Assembly: GCF_007565055.1 (NCBI RefSeq)
Contig: NC_044554.1
Span: 21,058,921 to 21,122,920 of the forward strand
DNA length: 64,000 nucleotides
Reading direction: 5' to 3'
Source: Rhinopithecus roxellana
Lineage: Eukaryota; Chordata; Mammalia; Primates; Cercopithecidae
This document shows positions 12,016 to 22,932 of this stretch, in pieces (position 1 is the stretch's first letter; each line of letters opens with the position of its first letter). A program made the position numbers and the translations under genes. The notes below the pieces were generated by a model, which was not told where the DNA came from, searched no databases, and was given only the letters and a program-made list of their open reading frames with translations.

Positions 12016-13639
12016 TGGTGACCTAGGATATTATCTAGATGAGGTCACACAGAGTGTGAAGGGGAGCTATGGGTGGCTATGAGCTCTTGGCACCAGCACT
12101 GAGGTTCTTCTTATGTGAAGTAGGTGGCAGCAGAGGCTGGACTTGGTGGGGAGAGATTGTCTTTGCCCTCACAGCACTGTTTATTCCCCAGTGCTTCTGC
12201 CCTAATGCATTGCCCACAGAGGGATCACCTGGGGTTGGGTTCTGGCCTTAGACAAGAGGGCACAGGCAGTCCCCATTCAGTAGCTTACTGAGAACAAGCA
12301 TTCTCACCCTGTCCTCTTTTGCATAAACATCCCTTAAATAACTTGCTGGAAGATTCTCTCTGGTCCACCAGCTTCCACAGGAAGGGAGATACTGTCCTTA
12401 TTGGCTAAGTTTCTATAGAGGAATTACTCTGGCTGGAGAAGTCTAGAGGATCAATACCTACAGACTGCCTCTTCAAGCAGGAATGATAGGAATTTCAGAT
12501 TCATCAAACAGAATGGTCCCTGAATACCTATTATTATTTTGTCAGGTTCATGTCTTGCTACAATAAGCCTCCCTGTACAATTCAACCATTCATCTTTATT
12601 TCATCTGCCTACATTGATCACGCAATCCCAGTATCACTAGTACCAGCACCAGGAGAAGCTTCAACACTAGTGTCCTCTACTCATTCCAGCTGGAACTCTC
12701 TATTTCCCATCCCTGTGCATCAGTGTCATGACTATTGAAAAAGACTAAATGTCATCTACCTCTGCTTTCAGTATTTCCTGCTTTCCAAATGAGAAGTCCA
12801 TCAGTCCCCTCAAGGAAGACCACCTAAAGGCTTATGTCAGAAGTATCCCACAGTGTGGTAAGAGGTGGCAGGGGATGGTTTATTGGTTACAGGGTATCCA
12901 GCAGCCTTGGCCTATCTGCCTTTCATGTAGGATATGATAGCAAAGTGTTTCAGACTTTAATGGCTAAAAACAGCTACTGTTTATGTTGTTGAGGATCAGC
13001 TCTTCAATGTGTAACAAGCATTTAGGGCTGAAAATTTGGCTAAAACTCAAGTGCTTCAAGGATGGAGACATCATCTTAATTGGCCAACCTGTCTATGGAG
13101 TTATGCTATTAGTCAACGTTGAGGTAGCACTGAAATATTAATAGATGCTTTATCAGCAGGAATGGTGGTGTTCTATGAGAATCCATCTAGTTTGAATACA
13201 CAGACTGCCAAGTAAACCTGACAAATGTGGAAATCTGTGGATTTGATAAGCATTTTGATCCAGTTTATAATTCTTGTAGTAAAAGTTACATAAGCTGTGT
13301 ATAATGACAATTTATCACATAATTACACTTGACACTCTATATCCAGCAGCATCTCTCATCATCTTAAAGAAGTCAGGTAGAAATCTCTGTAATGTTGCTG
13401 CATCTAATATGAATATTAGTAGTATGTTACTGGAAAAAATGATCCACACACAGCATTTGCAATGAGAAATGAATTTTGTTCAAATAGGACTTCCTTAAAT
13501 GATACTGACACTTTTCTGATCAGCATAGAATGGCCGGTGCTAGCGAGTTATTCTTAGCTTAGCTATCAGAACTTAATTAAAATTTCTGATCAGACTAAAG
13601 CTCCTTGTTTTTCAAGGAACACAATAGGGAGATAATAAG
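12016..13639. other. Intergenic sequence, possibly decayed ERV internal DNA
   Basis: GC content is higher here than in its neighbours (12050-12950) and there are several short forward ORFs (12069-12251, 12550-12738, 12749-12937). None joins into a recognisable protein. An ancient endogenous-retrovirus internal region or a decayed L1 5' part is possible. I see no exon with plausible splice sites. Confidence 0.35.
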
Positions 13640-13648
13640 AACACTTGG

Positions 13649-13916
13649 ATCCCAGCACTTTGGGAGGTTGAGGCGGGCAGATCACGAGGTCAGGAGATCG
13701 AGACCATCCTGGCTAACACAGTGAATCCCCGTCTCTACTAAAAATACAAAAAAATTAGCCAGGCGTGGTGGCGGGCACCTGTAGTCTCAGCTACTTGGGA
13801 GGCTGAGGCAGGAGAATGGCATGAACCCAGGAGGTGGAGCTTGCAGTGAGCCGAGATCACACCACTGCACTCCAGCCTGGGCAACAGACCAAGACTCTGT
13901 CTCAAAAAAAAAAAAA
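13649..13916 (+). mobile_element. 5'-truncated AluY
   Basis: Begins at the consensus 'ATCCCAGCACTTTGG', so about 27 bp are missing at the 5' end. The AluY signature 'GAGATCGAGACCATCCTGGC' is present. It ends in an A tail (13904-13916) and is flanked by AACACTTGG at about 13640-13648 and 13917-13925. Confidence 0.9.
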
Positions 13917-14122
13917 AACACTTGGGGGGTTTCAAACAAGTGGTACTCTTATGCCCCTATGCTTACAAAGCCATGCCAGTTGCCACCAGGAAGTCAGAGC
14001 TCCTTCAATATTTTCTCAGGACTCTCAAAGGAATAGAAGCTCCTGCTATCACCAAAGTAGTGTCTTGGGACCACTCAGGCAGCTGAAGCAGCTGAGGATT
14101 CTTAAGGTAATGGTCAGCTTTG

Positions 14123-14295
14123 GTTTTTGTTTGTTTTTGTTTTGGGGAGGGAGTCTTGTTCTGTTGCCCAGTCTGGAGAGCAGTGGTGTGATCTCAGCTC
14201 ACTGAAACTTCTGTCCCCCATGTTCAACTGATTCTGCTGCCTCAGTCACAGAGTAACTGGGACTACAAGCGCCCACCACCACGCCCAGCCTTTAT

Positions 14296-14339
<44 letters not shown>

Positions 14340-14461
14340 TTTTACTTTTAGTAGAGAGAAGGTTTTGCCATGTTGGCCTCGAACTCCTGACCTCAAGTGA
14401 TCTGCCTGCCTCGGCCTCCCAAAGTGCTAGGATTACAGGCATGAGCAACTGTGCTGGGCCT
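14123..14461 (-). mobile_element. Older Alu with an internal TAG expansion
   Basis: Dimeric antisense Alu, diverged (J or S age). It runs from the T-rich tail 'TTTTTGTTTGTTTTTG' to the 5' end 'CTGTGCTGGGCC'. The linker between the right and left arms is replaced or extended by the trinucleotide tract at 14295-14340. Confidence 0.88.
14295..14340 (+). repeat. (TAG)n trinucleotide microsatellite, about 15 units
   Basis: A pure TAG/AGT array inside an antisense Alu, next to the 'TTTTAGTAGAGA' motif normal at this place in Alu, from which the repeat presumably expanded. Confidence 0.95.
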
Positions 14462-15548
14462 AGCTTTGGATCTTCAAAATGAAACTCTAGATGCCTCTGT
14501 TATCAAGATAGAAATTCTGTGCCATCCACCATGGTTTGAACACAAGATCCTACCTAAAGTATAATTTTAAAATAAAAACATGGCATTATACCCACTGCTA
14601 TTTAGACCAATTACTAAGCAGAATACACAAAATTTTGTGGTAAATTTTTTCACTAGAAACTAGACTGGGGAACATTTTTAACCTAAAGTATATGTTTAAT
14701 TGCTGGTATACCAAGTGCTACTTTAAGATGTTACAGAAAATTCGGGAAAACTTACTAGAGGGAGATGCTTTTGGGTTATTTTGCTTTGAGATAAGACTTG
14801 GAAAATCTGAAATGCCTTCTTAATCAAGGTTTTCCTTGATGGAAGCCCTCAGCCTGAAACACATGTTGATAGAGTCTATTAGGATGAATTTAAGTCAGGA
14901 GTTCAACTATATAAAGTGAGTCAGAAAACTTCAGCTTCAGCAGTGAGTATATTTTTTGTGTATGTGTGAAAATAGTAAAAGAGGGCTAAGTTTATTTTTG
15001 ATTAACTCTGTCACGAAATAGGTTGCAGTTTTCATTTGAGCTTTTTTGAGCAAACATCATCACACTATGTAAAACTATTTTTTAAGAATCTCTAATATTA
15101 TACAATGCTATTTCAAAGGAATATGATGAAATATCCATATATAATATGAAGAACAAGTTTGTTGTTCATACCTGCATATAAATCTTCTCTTCTGACTTCA
15201 GTAGGGGAATGGAATGATCGTTTCCTTCCAGTGGGGGAATAGCAAGTATTTTAGCAATAGGATTTATCTTTCATATTTAGCAGTTAAGTATTCGGGGTTT
15301 CATGGAAATGTTCCAGAAAATGTTCCTGCAACGTGGGCAGATCAGCTTTAAAATAGGCCATTTGTAACTTTTTTTTAAGTGCATGTAAAAATTTATTGCA
15401 GATGTTTTTATATGTTCAAAAACAGTTATCCATCTCATACCCTGTGTTATTTTTTAAAATACTCTTGTGATTAAAGAAAAAAAATGAAAGCAAAGTAAAA
15501 ATGTTTTCAGGCAAAAAGAAAACAAAAAACAAAGAAAGAAAAAGAATA
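14462..15548. other. Intergenic sequence, nothing recognised
   Basis: Apparently unique sequence. It has a TATA-like motif (CTATATAAAG at about 14908) without other promoter support. Confidence 0.4.
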
Positions 15549-15551
15549 CAG

Positions 15552-15692
15552 GTTAGGTGCAGTGACTAATTTCTATAATCCCAGTAATTTAAGAGGCCAA
15601 AGCAGGAGGATTGCTAGAAGCTGAAAGTTCAAGACCAGCCTGGGCAACATAATGAGACCACATCTCTACAAAAAATAAAAATAATAAAACAA
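15552..15692 (+). mobile_element. Monomeric Alu (FLAM-like or old Alu left arm)
   Basis: One arm only: 'TTAGGTGCAGTGACTAAT', 'CCCAGTAATTTAAGAGGC', 'AAGACCAGCCTGGGCAACAT', ending in 'CTCTACAAAAAATAAAAAT'. Its divergence and the lack of a right arm point to a free left monomer or a truncated AluJ. Confidence 0.75.
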
Positions 15693-15699
15693 GGAAACG

Positions 15700-16880
15700 T
15701 ATTTTAAGCTCTTCAGATAGAGGAAAAATCACCTGTGATGGAAGCATACAAATTCAGGGAGGAATGACAAACATAAAAAAGGGAAAAATAGGCAAATCTG
15801 AATTAATATTATGTAAAACAATAATAATCTGAGTGTCAATATATCTGACTAAAACAAAAAAGACAAGAGAGAAGTATAAGGAAAACTAAGTGATCTAAAA
15901 CCCTTGCATTGTCTTGGAAATGATGAAAATACCAATAGACATCACACTGTAGTAAGTCAGGGGTATATATTGCTATCTCCAAGGTAACCATCAAAACAAA
16001 ATTGAAGGAATGTATTAAGAATAGCTATCACAGGGGAAAGACACAGGATAATTAAAAGAAAACCAATTCTTAACCCAAGATGAAGAATGAAAGAAGGAAA
16101 ACAAAACAAGAAAAAAGTGATGCCAGGAGACAAAAAAGTAAAATAATAGTTATAAGACTAACTTGAAATTGAATTGTAAGTAAACAGTAAGTAGTCCAAT
16201 GAAAAGGCAAAATTGTCAGATTGTACTAATCAATAAGCAATAGATCAACCCATTAACTTAAAGAACATGGAAAGAAATAACAAACTATAAGAAGTATTTA
16301 TTTAAATAATAAATATGTAATAGCAAAAGCAACTAGCCAGATTTACTTCTCCAAAAGATGAAAAAATTGGTCATTTCTAGGGAGACTAAATTTTAAAAAG
16401 AGAAAAGGCACAAGTTAGTATCAGGAATAGGAATCTGGACATCTCTAAGCTCCTTTTCATATTTAGAATTTAATAAGGATTTCATAAACAATATCATACT
16501 AACAAATTTTAAAAATATTAATTCAATGGATCAATTCCTGAGACAAAAAAAAACAAAATTTACACAAATTATACAAGAAGAAATATGAATTTCAAATTGT
16601 ATACCTTAAATAAAAACTTTTTCACAAAGAAAATTCCCACCTAGATGCCTTCTTTGAACTTTTCCAAATATTTAAAAAATAAATAACATAAATATGACAT
16701 AAACTTTTTCAATAAATGTAAGAAAATGGGAAAACTTTCCAACATGCTTTATAAAATTAGCATAAGAGTGATACAGAAGCTGACAAAAACATCACAGGAA
16801 AGGAAAATTATAAGTTAAACTTTCTCATAAGCATTGTCACAGAAGTTCAAAACAAATATTCACTAACTGAATCCAGTATA
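15700..16880 (+). mobile_element. Degenerate L1M ORF1-ORF2 region
   Basis: Short blocks match L1 coding order: 'GGCAAAATTGTCAGATTG' (endonuclease part, 16207), 'AATTCAATGGATCAATTCC' (16518) and 'CACAAAGAAAATTCCCACC' (reverse transcriptase part, 16623). Heavily deleted and frameshifted. Confidence 0.6.
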
Positions 16881-16893
16881 TCTACTCATATAA

Positions 16894-16932
16894 CTGAGTA
16901 TATGTTATATACTCAGCTATATATGTATATAG
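16894..16932. repeat. AT-rich palindromes
   Basis: CTGAGTATAT (16894-16903) and ATATACTCAG (16907-16916) are perfect 10-bp inverted arms around a 3-nt loop. CTATATATGTATATAG follows directly and is itself nearly palindromic. Confidence 0.85.
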
Positions 16933-16982
16933 CCATACAGATACATACATTGCTGAGAAAAATTAATTACCCAGAATGTATA

Positions 16983-17450
16983 CTAGTAATAGATACACTT
17001 AAGAATGCCCATATTTGTTTCCTGGCCCATGGAGTAAGGACTATTATGAGAGGGAACAAAATGTGACATCCCCTGGAACCACTCTACCCCCACTCCAGCC
17101 AACACTGTGTCTAAAATAAAAAGCAATGCCAAATTTCTGGATTGTGCAGGCCAGGATTTTAGAATGTACCCAATTCCCACATGAGCTATAGGGCATTTTG
17201 AGTGGAGTTCTAGTTTCAATTACTAGTGCCAGATTTGGCAGGGAGTGCAAGACTAGCTGCTCTAAATTCCATTCTGTGTTTTAATCTAAAGAGAAGTTCA
17301 TGAAATAAACCCCAAGATTCATGTGAATTGTCCATAGGATTTTAAAACTCACCCTCTACTCTGTGATCTCAAGTTGGGCCTGACTTGGTTAATTACATAA
17401 ATACTGATAATATTCTGCTTCACCTAAATGTCAGCTTCATCCAGAGAAAC
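16983..17450. other. Intergenic sequence, nothing recognised
   Basis: Overlapping minus-strand ORFs at 16983-17250 show no recognisable domain and no splice context. I regard them as chance. Confidence 0.4.
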
Positions 17451-17453
17451 ATG

Positions 17454-17532
17454 ATAGTTTTTATTAATGAGCAACTGAAAGGAATATAGGTCTAATGTAT
17501 AGGCCTTTCATTTACTCATTAATAAAAACTAT
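17454..17532. other. Long imperfect hairpin, 18-bp perfect stem
   Basis: ATAGTTTTTATTAATGAG (17454-17471) is the exact reverse complement of 17515-17532. After a symmetric 4x4 internal loop, TGAAAGG (17476-17482) pairs with CCTTTCA (17504-17510), leaving a 21-nt terminal loop. The form is that of a pre-miRNA or of a short palindromic DNA transposon. It does not match the MADE1 (mir-548) terminal sequence I know. Transcription is unknown. Confidence 0.7.
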
Positions 17533-17989
17533 GTATGTTTACAAAAGAAATATACATCTTCTTGGGTTAAAATAAGACTGAGAGAAATTATCCAAATCCA
17601 CGTATAAGAAGGTAAATAAACAGGGCTTTGAAACAAATCTGTATCTGCACCTAACAATCAAGTTTCTTCAAATAGAAAATATGGTGGCTTATAAAACCAT
17701 AAGCTTTGATATGAAAGGAGTAGCTAATAAAAAGAAATGAAAAATAATTAAAAGACAGGCTGACTTAACTAGAAGAGAAATGTGATTGATATCCAAAGTT
17801 TACACTAGAAATATAAACTAGAAAATGATATGCTGAAGAGAATAGTTGATGTTTCCAGAGCTAATTACTCTCTTAAAGAGATAAATAAAGGAGAAACATG
17901 TATTAGCTGTTACCAGATTTTATTTTTCTGAAAGAATAGATTGGAATATTTTCCCCAAAAGTAAGACACAGGAAATGATGGGGAAGTGT

Positions 17990-18135
17990 CTCTTAAGTCT
18001 TCATAGTCAATTTGTACCTTGAAACCCTAACCCCACCTCCGTGAGACGGTATTAAGAGGTAAGGCTCTGGAAGGTGATTAAGTCATGAGGGTAGAGTTCC
18101 CATGATGGATTCATGCCCTTATCGAAAGAGGAAGA
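17990..18135 (+). mobile_element. Old LTR or DNA-repeat fragment
   Basis: 'GAAACCCTAACCCCACCTCCG', 'GACGGTATTAAGAGGTAAGGC', 'GTGATTAAGTCATGAGGGTAGAG' and 'TCATGCCCTTAT' form a common mammalian repeat phrase, probably MaLR-like. Cut at 3' by the L1 that follows. Confidence 0.5.
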
Positions 18136-19555
18136 GGATTCGGTTCAAGTTCAAGATGGCTGACAAGAAACAGCTAGCACAAGTCATGTTAGATTAGCAT
18201 GGAAGTGAGGAGGCTTGGCAGCTTTGTGTGCTTTCAACAGCAAAATCCAGCATCACTTGTGTGGAGGGAAATGCCAGTGGGCCACCTTCCCCACAGCCAC
18301 CAGTCTCCATTGCCCCAGCTGAGGGGTCCTCTCAGTGTAAGGCCCACAGAACAGCTACCTTCCCCCTTCATATTTCAGCTGTGGCCCATAACAGTTCTGA
18401 AACCCCATTCCCTACAGGCCTGTGATACTCCCTCAGGCTCTCACCACCTCAGTGTTCTGCCTGCCCCACCTGAGAGTTCGGATGGTGAGCCAGGGACCAA
18501 CCCATTTCACTCATCACAGTGAGCACCTGAACACTGGGCTAGCCCGACCCTGGTCCAGCTCTTTCATGACTCATACACACTCTCCAGTGGGCCATCTAGG
18601 GGCCAAAGAACTGAGGAACTACCTACCCCATTCCAACTCAGCTATTAGCTGACCACTTCCTTAAGAGCAGAGCCTGAGGTGGGGCTGACCCAACCAGTTG
18701 ACACTATTACAACCAACACCCACCCACACAGACCTAACAGTGGAGCTCCCACTTTTAAACAAAGTGGCAATGCTATAATGTTGGAGAACAGGTGAGAAGC
18801 AAATCCAAAAGACCCTTCTGAACATACTCTACAATCACACTGCCTAGGCGAACAATAAAGCTATCTGTATTGTGCTCAGTGACAAGGTTCTGCCCTGAAA
18901 GCCATCTCAGAAAGAGTCACAAAACCAGGTTTTCCCCATGACCCTCAAGCACATCATGGTCTGGAGATAGGCTATAGTGTATGCCTGAACTAGAAGTCAC
19001 CATCCCTGGAACAGGGGTGAGATAGGGAAACAGATCACATTCCTGCTTCTCTAGGATGGGGAGCCAGTGAAAGTCCCTCACCCTCCCACAGACATCTCAG
19101 TGTCTTTCGACAGGAGCTCCCTGCAGCCACCCTCATCAGGGTTGGTGCTTGTGCTCACTACTGGGGTATTCCAGGGCAATTCAGGGACTCTAGCTCTGCC
19201 CAGCTGTGTCCCCTCACCCACACAGAATAGGAAGCTCAGGGCACTGGGTACTCCACTATCTAGTCCATCACCTGAAACTACAGAGAGCACCTCACAGTAA
19301 ACAAAAATCCACAGTTGGTTGTTGCCCAAAAGTGCCTTCCACTGGCCTGTACGTTAAACCACACAGCCCAATATAAAACTTACCAACAGAAGTGGCAACA
19401 TGTTATATAGTCACACTCTCTAGTGAGGGAAAGATGGGAAAGAGAAATAAATATATAAGCAAAGAAAAACAATACTATTTCTACTAAAATAATTACAAAT
19501 TTAGAAGTGCCAGCCACTTCAGGTAAGAAGGAACCAGTAAAAACACTCTGGCACT

Positions 19556-20420
19556 ATGAAAAATCTGAATGTTGTAAAACTACCAGAGAATCACACCAGC
19601 ATTCTAGCAGTGAACCTTAACCACAATGAAAACTCGGAAGTGACAGGTAAAGAATTCAAAGCATGGATTGCAAGGAAGCTCAGTGAAATCCAAGACAAGG
19701 TTGAAAATCAACACAAAGAAACTAATAAAGCAATTCAGGAAATGAAGGAAGAGATAGATATCTTTTAAAAAATCAGTCAGAACATCTGAGATTGAAAAGC
19801 TCACTTGAGGAATTTTAAAATAAAATTGGAAGCTTTATCAAAAGACTAGACCAAGCAGAAGAAAGAATTTCAGAACTTGAAGTCTTCCAAACTAACCCAA
19901 TTAGAGAAAAACAAATCATAATTTTAAAAAAATTTGAGAAATATGGAAATATACGAAGCAACCAAAACTATGAATTATTGGCATTCCTGAGAGAGAAGGA
20001 GAAAAAGTTTAAAACCTAGAAAACATATTTCGGGGAATAATTCAAGAAAAATTTTTGTAATCTTGCTAGAGACATAGACATCCAGAGGACATCTGTGAGA
20101 TATTATGTAAGATGAATATCACCAATGTGTGTAGTCATCAGACTATCCAAAGTCAATGTGAAAGAAAAACCTTAAAGGCAGCAAGAGAACAGGTAGCCCC
20201 ATCAGGCTAACAGCAGGTTTCTTAGCAGAAACCATATAAGACAGAAGAGATTAGAGAGCCTATTTTCAGCCTTCTTAAAGAAAAGAAATTACAACCAAGG
20301 ATTTCATATCCTGTCAAATAAGCTTCATAAGCAAAGGAGAAATAAAATCTTTTCCAGATAAGAAACTGCTAAGGGAACTTGTTACCGCTAGGCCAGTTTT
20401 ATAAGAGACTCTTAAGGGAG
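19556..20420 (+). pseudogene. L1 ORF1 remnant
   Basis: The first 70 codons are open (MKNLNVVKLPEN…, ending EEIDIF at 19765) and match the L1 ORF1 N-terminal and coiled-coil style. A stop at 19766 and further frameshifts break the rest, which is recognisable up to 'AAGAAACTGCTAAGGGAACTTG'. In an intact L1 this would encode the RNA-binding ORF1p. Here it is dead. Confidence 0.75.
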
Positions 20421-20647
20421 TTATTAACATGAAAACCAAATAACAATAGTTGCTACCACAAAAACACACTTAAATACATGGCCCACAGACTCTATAAAGC
20501 AACTATACAATTGACACTACTAAGCAACTAACAACATCATAACAGGATCAAAACCCTGCATGCCAATATTAAGTTTGAATGTAAATGTTCTAAATGACTC
20601 ACTTAAAAGACACAAAGTGGCAAGTTGGGTTAAAAAAACAAGACCCC

Positions 20648-21151
20648 ACAATGAGATACCATCTCACACCAGTTAGAATGGCAATCATTAAGAAGTCAGG
20701 AAACAACAGGTGTTGGAGAGGATGTGGAGAAATAGGAACACTTTTACACTGTTGGTGGGATTGTAAACTAGTTCAACCATTATGGAAAACAGTATGGCAA
20801 TTCCTCAAGGATCTAGAACCAGATGTACCATATGACCCAGCCATCCCACTACTGGGTATATACCCAAAGGATTATAAATTAGTCTACTACAAAGACACAT
20901 GCACACGTATGTTTATTGCGGCACTATTCACAATAGCAAAGACTTGGAATCAACCCAAATGTCCATCTGTGACAGACTGGATTAAGAAAATGTGGCACAT
21001 ATACACCATGGAATACTATGCAGCCATAAAAAAGGATGAGTTTGCGTCCTTTGTAGGGACATGGATGCAGCTGGAAACCATCATTCTTAGCAAACTATCA
21101 CAAGAAGAGAAAACCAAACACCGCATGTTCTCACTCATAGGTGGGAACTGA
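20648..21151 (+). pseudogene. L1 ORF2 C-terminal fragment, reading frame intact
   Basis: The frame stays open from the truncation point to the natural stop at 21149-21151. It encodes the Cys-rich C-terminal segment of ORF2p (MRYHLTPVRM…, HCWWDCKLVQ, …IFTMEYYAAIK-like block, ending FSLIGGN). Endonuclease and reverse transcriptase are absent, so there is no enzymatic function. The open frame reflects youth, not selection. The upstream ATG at 20594 lies in the older L1 and joins the frame by chance. Confidence 0.85.
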
Positions 21152-21206
21152 ACAATGAGATCACTTGGACTCGGGAAGGGGAACATCACACACTGGGGTC
21201 TATCAT

Positions 21207-21235
21207 GGGGAGGGGGGAGGGGGGAGGAGGGAGGG
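21207..21235 (+). repeat. G-rich tract of the L1 3'UTR
   Basis: GGGGAGGGGGG followed by AGGGGGGAGG and AGGGAGGG: at least five G runs of three or more, a G-quadruplex candidate on the L1 sense strand. This tract is a normal part of young primate L1 3'UTRs. Confidence 0.9.
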
Positions 21236-22245
21236 ATTGCATTGGGGAGTTATACATGATATAAATGATGAATTGATGGGTGCTGACGAGTTGATGGGTG
21301 CAGCACACCAACATGGCATAAGTATACATATGTAACAAACCTGCACGTTATGCACATGTACCCTAGAACTTAAAGTATAATAAAAAAAAAAAAAAAATCT
21401 AAAAAAAAAAAAAAAATAAATAAATAAATAAATAAATAGTAAGAAGCAGAGGCACATTTAATTCTAATGACATTTTTCCAATAGATAAAGACAGATCTTT
21501 GCTCTCAATATAACCATTAAAATGCAGTTGTCTACAGTATGTCAAGTCAATATTAAACGAAACACTGCAAATAAAAAAAAAAAAAAAAAAAAAAAACAAG
21601 ACCCAGTCAAAGTAAAGGATTGGAGAAAGATCTGTCACACAAACAGAAAACAAAAGAGCAGGAGTCGCTATTTTTACGTCAAATAACACAGACTTTAAAC
21701 CAACAACAGTTACAAAAGGACAAAGAAGGGCATTACCTAATGATAAATGGTTCAATTCAACAAGAAGACTTAATTATGTATGCAACAATATTGGATTGCT
21801 CACATTCAAAAACAAGTAATTCTACACCTAGGAAAAGCCACAGAGTAATACTGGGGGACTTTAATAGCCCATTGACGGTGTTAGGCAGATCATTGAGAAA
21901 GAAAACTGACAAAGAAATTTTGAACTTAAATTTGACACCTGACCAATTGGACCTGATAGAATACTCCACCCAACAACCATAGAATATACAGCTTTCTCAT
22001 CTGTACATGAAACTTACTGTAAATACCCCATGTTCTCACTTGTAAGTGGGAAGTGAACACTGGGCACATATGGACATGAAGATGGGAATAGTGGGGGGAC
22101 GCTGTTGAAAAATTACCTGTTGGGTACTATGTTCACTACCTGACGGACAGATTCAGTCATACCCAAAATGACAACATTGCACGATATACCCTTATAACAA
22201 ACCTGTGCATGTACGCCCTCAATCTATAATACAAGTTGAAAAAAA

Positions 22246-22790
22246 ATCTGCATAGTTAGAGCAATTAGGAAACTATCTCTTTATAGACACATCTAGGCCA
22301 CTTGATTAGATAATTCACTGATTGAAATGAGAAGACCAGAAATATTGGAGTAAAAAATTCAAAATATTACAAGATTTTCAAGTTGATATAAGTATACATG
22401 CAGCTACAGACATTGCCTGTGCCTAAAATATGCATGAAATTAGTCTTCCAAGGGAAGTTCTAGAAAAGAGAAATAAGTACAGAGGTTAGAGATGGAAAGA
22501 CAGGGACAGTTTGACTCCAGGCCTTAGTGATATTCTTATGGGTGACACATCCTGAATGTGATTCTTCCAAATTAGAAACTTGAAGATGGAGATGATTACC
22601 TGAACAGGGGCTCATTTGGGAAGTCCCTGAACTAATTTTCACTACTTACCCTATGGAACGCAACACGAGACAATATAAAGAAGATTATGAAGGAGGGTGC
22701 AGGCCAGCTATGAGGAGAGAAAATGAAAATTAATGAAAGAAACCATTCTGTCCCAGAAATCAATTTGAGCCCAAATGTACGAAAGATGTA
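22246..22790. other. Intergenic sequence, possible old repeat
   Basis: Diverged sequence with phrases such as 'GGAAAGACAGGGACAGTTTG' but no family I can name. No gene. Confidence 0.4.
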
Positions 22791-22799
22791 AAAGAAACA

Positions 22800-22932
22800 G
22801 GCCAGGAACAGTGGCTCATGCCTGTAATCCCAGCACTTTGGGAGGCTGAGGCAAAAGAATCACTTGAGCCCAGGAGTTTGTGACTATCCTGGGCAACATA
22901 GTAAGACCCTGTCTAAAAAAGAAAAAAAAAAA
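22800..22932 (+). mobile_element. Free left Alu monomer (FLAM)
   Basis: One Alu arm, 'GGCCAGGAACAGTGGCTCATG' to 'AAGACCCTGTCTAAAAAAG', followed by an A-rich tail. Imperfect flanking repeat (GTAAAAGAAA before, GTAAAGAAAG after). It predates dimeric Alus or is an early monomer. Confidence 0.85.

Larger units (their letters stand above)
20647..21589 (+). mobile_element. 5'-truncated Old World monkey L1 with probable 3' transduction
   Basis: Holds the last ~167 codons of ORF2, a 3'UTR with a G-rich tract, a first poly(A) signal (AATAAA, 21379-21384) with an A-rich tail and (AAAT)n up to about 21437, then about 134 bp of non-L1 sequence (21438-21571) with its own ATTAAA (21552-21557), then a second A tail (21573-21596). 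The 15-bp duplication AAAAAAACAAGACCC flanks everything at 20632-20646 and 21590-21604. A single insertion with two tails is the diagnostic structure of an L1 3' transduction. Confidence 0.9.
18140..22245 (+). mobile_element. Older primate L1 with 5'UTR and ORF1, ORF2 mostly deleted, split by a younger L1
   Basis: Starts near 'TTCAAGATGGCTGAC' (18149), an L1 5'UTR start. The GC-richer 5'UTR runs to about 19.5 kb, degenerate ORF1 spans about 19556-20420, and the ORF2 endonuclease start begins near 20560. A younger L1 interrupts it at 20647-21589. Endonuclease sequence resumes at 21605 and runs to about 22025, then jumps straight to the ORF2/3'UTR end (ATGTTCTCACTTGTAAGTG), ending near 22245. 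The reverse transcriptase region is missing. The family looks like L1PB or L1MA. It cannot be active. Confidence 0.85.

Noticed and set aside
12069..12937. Three short ORFs in a GC-richer patch as a possible processed pseudogene
   Set aside because: Frames differ, no protein family is recognisable and no poly(A) tail or duplication was found.
14900..14935. TATA box promoter (CTATATAAAG)
   Set aside because: No initiator, CpG island or downstream exon. AT-rich DNA yields such motifs by chance.
17454..17532. MADE1 / mir-548 hairpin
   Set aside because: Lacks the MADE1 terminal sequence and the central TTTTTGCCATTA-type motif. Arms do not match.
20594..21151. 185-residue forward ORF as a possible gene
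   Set aside because: It is the C-terminal end of L1 ORF2. The first 19 codons come from a different, older L1 and are joined only by the insertion.
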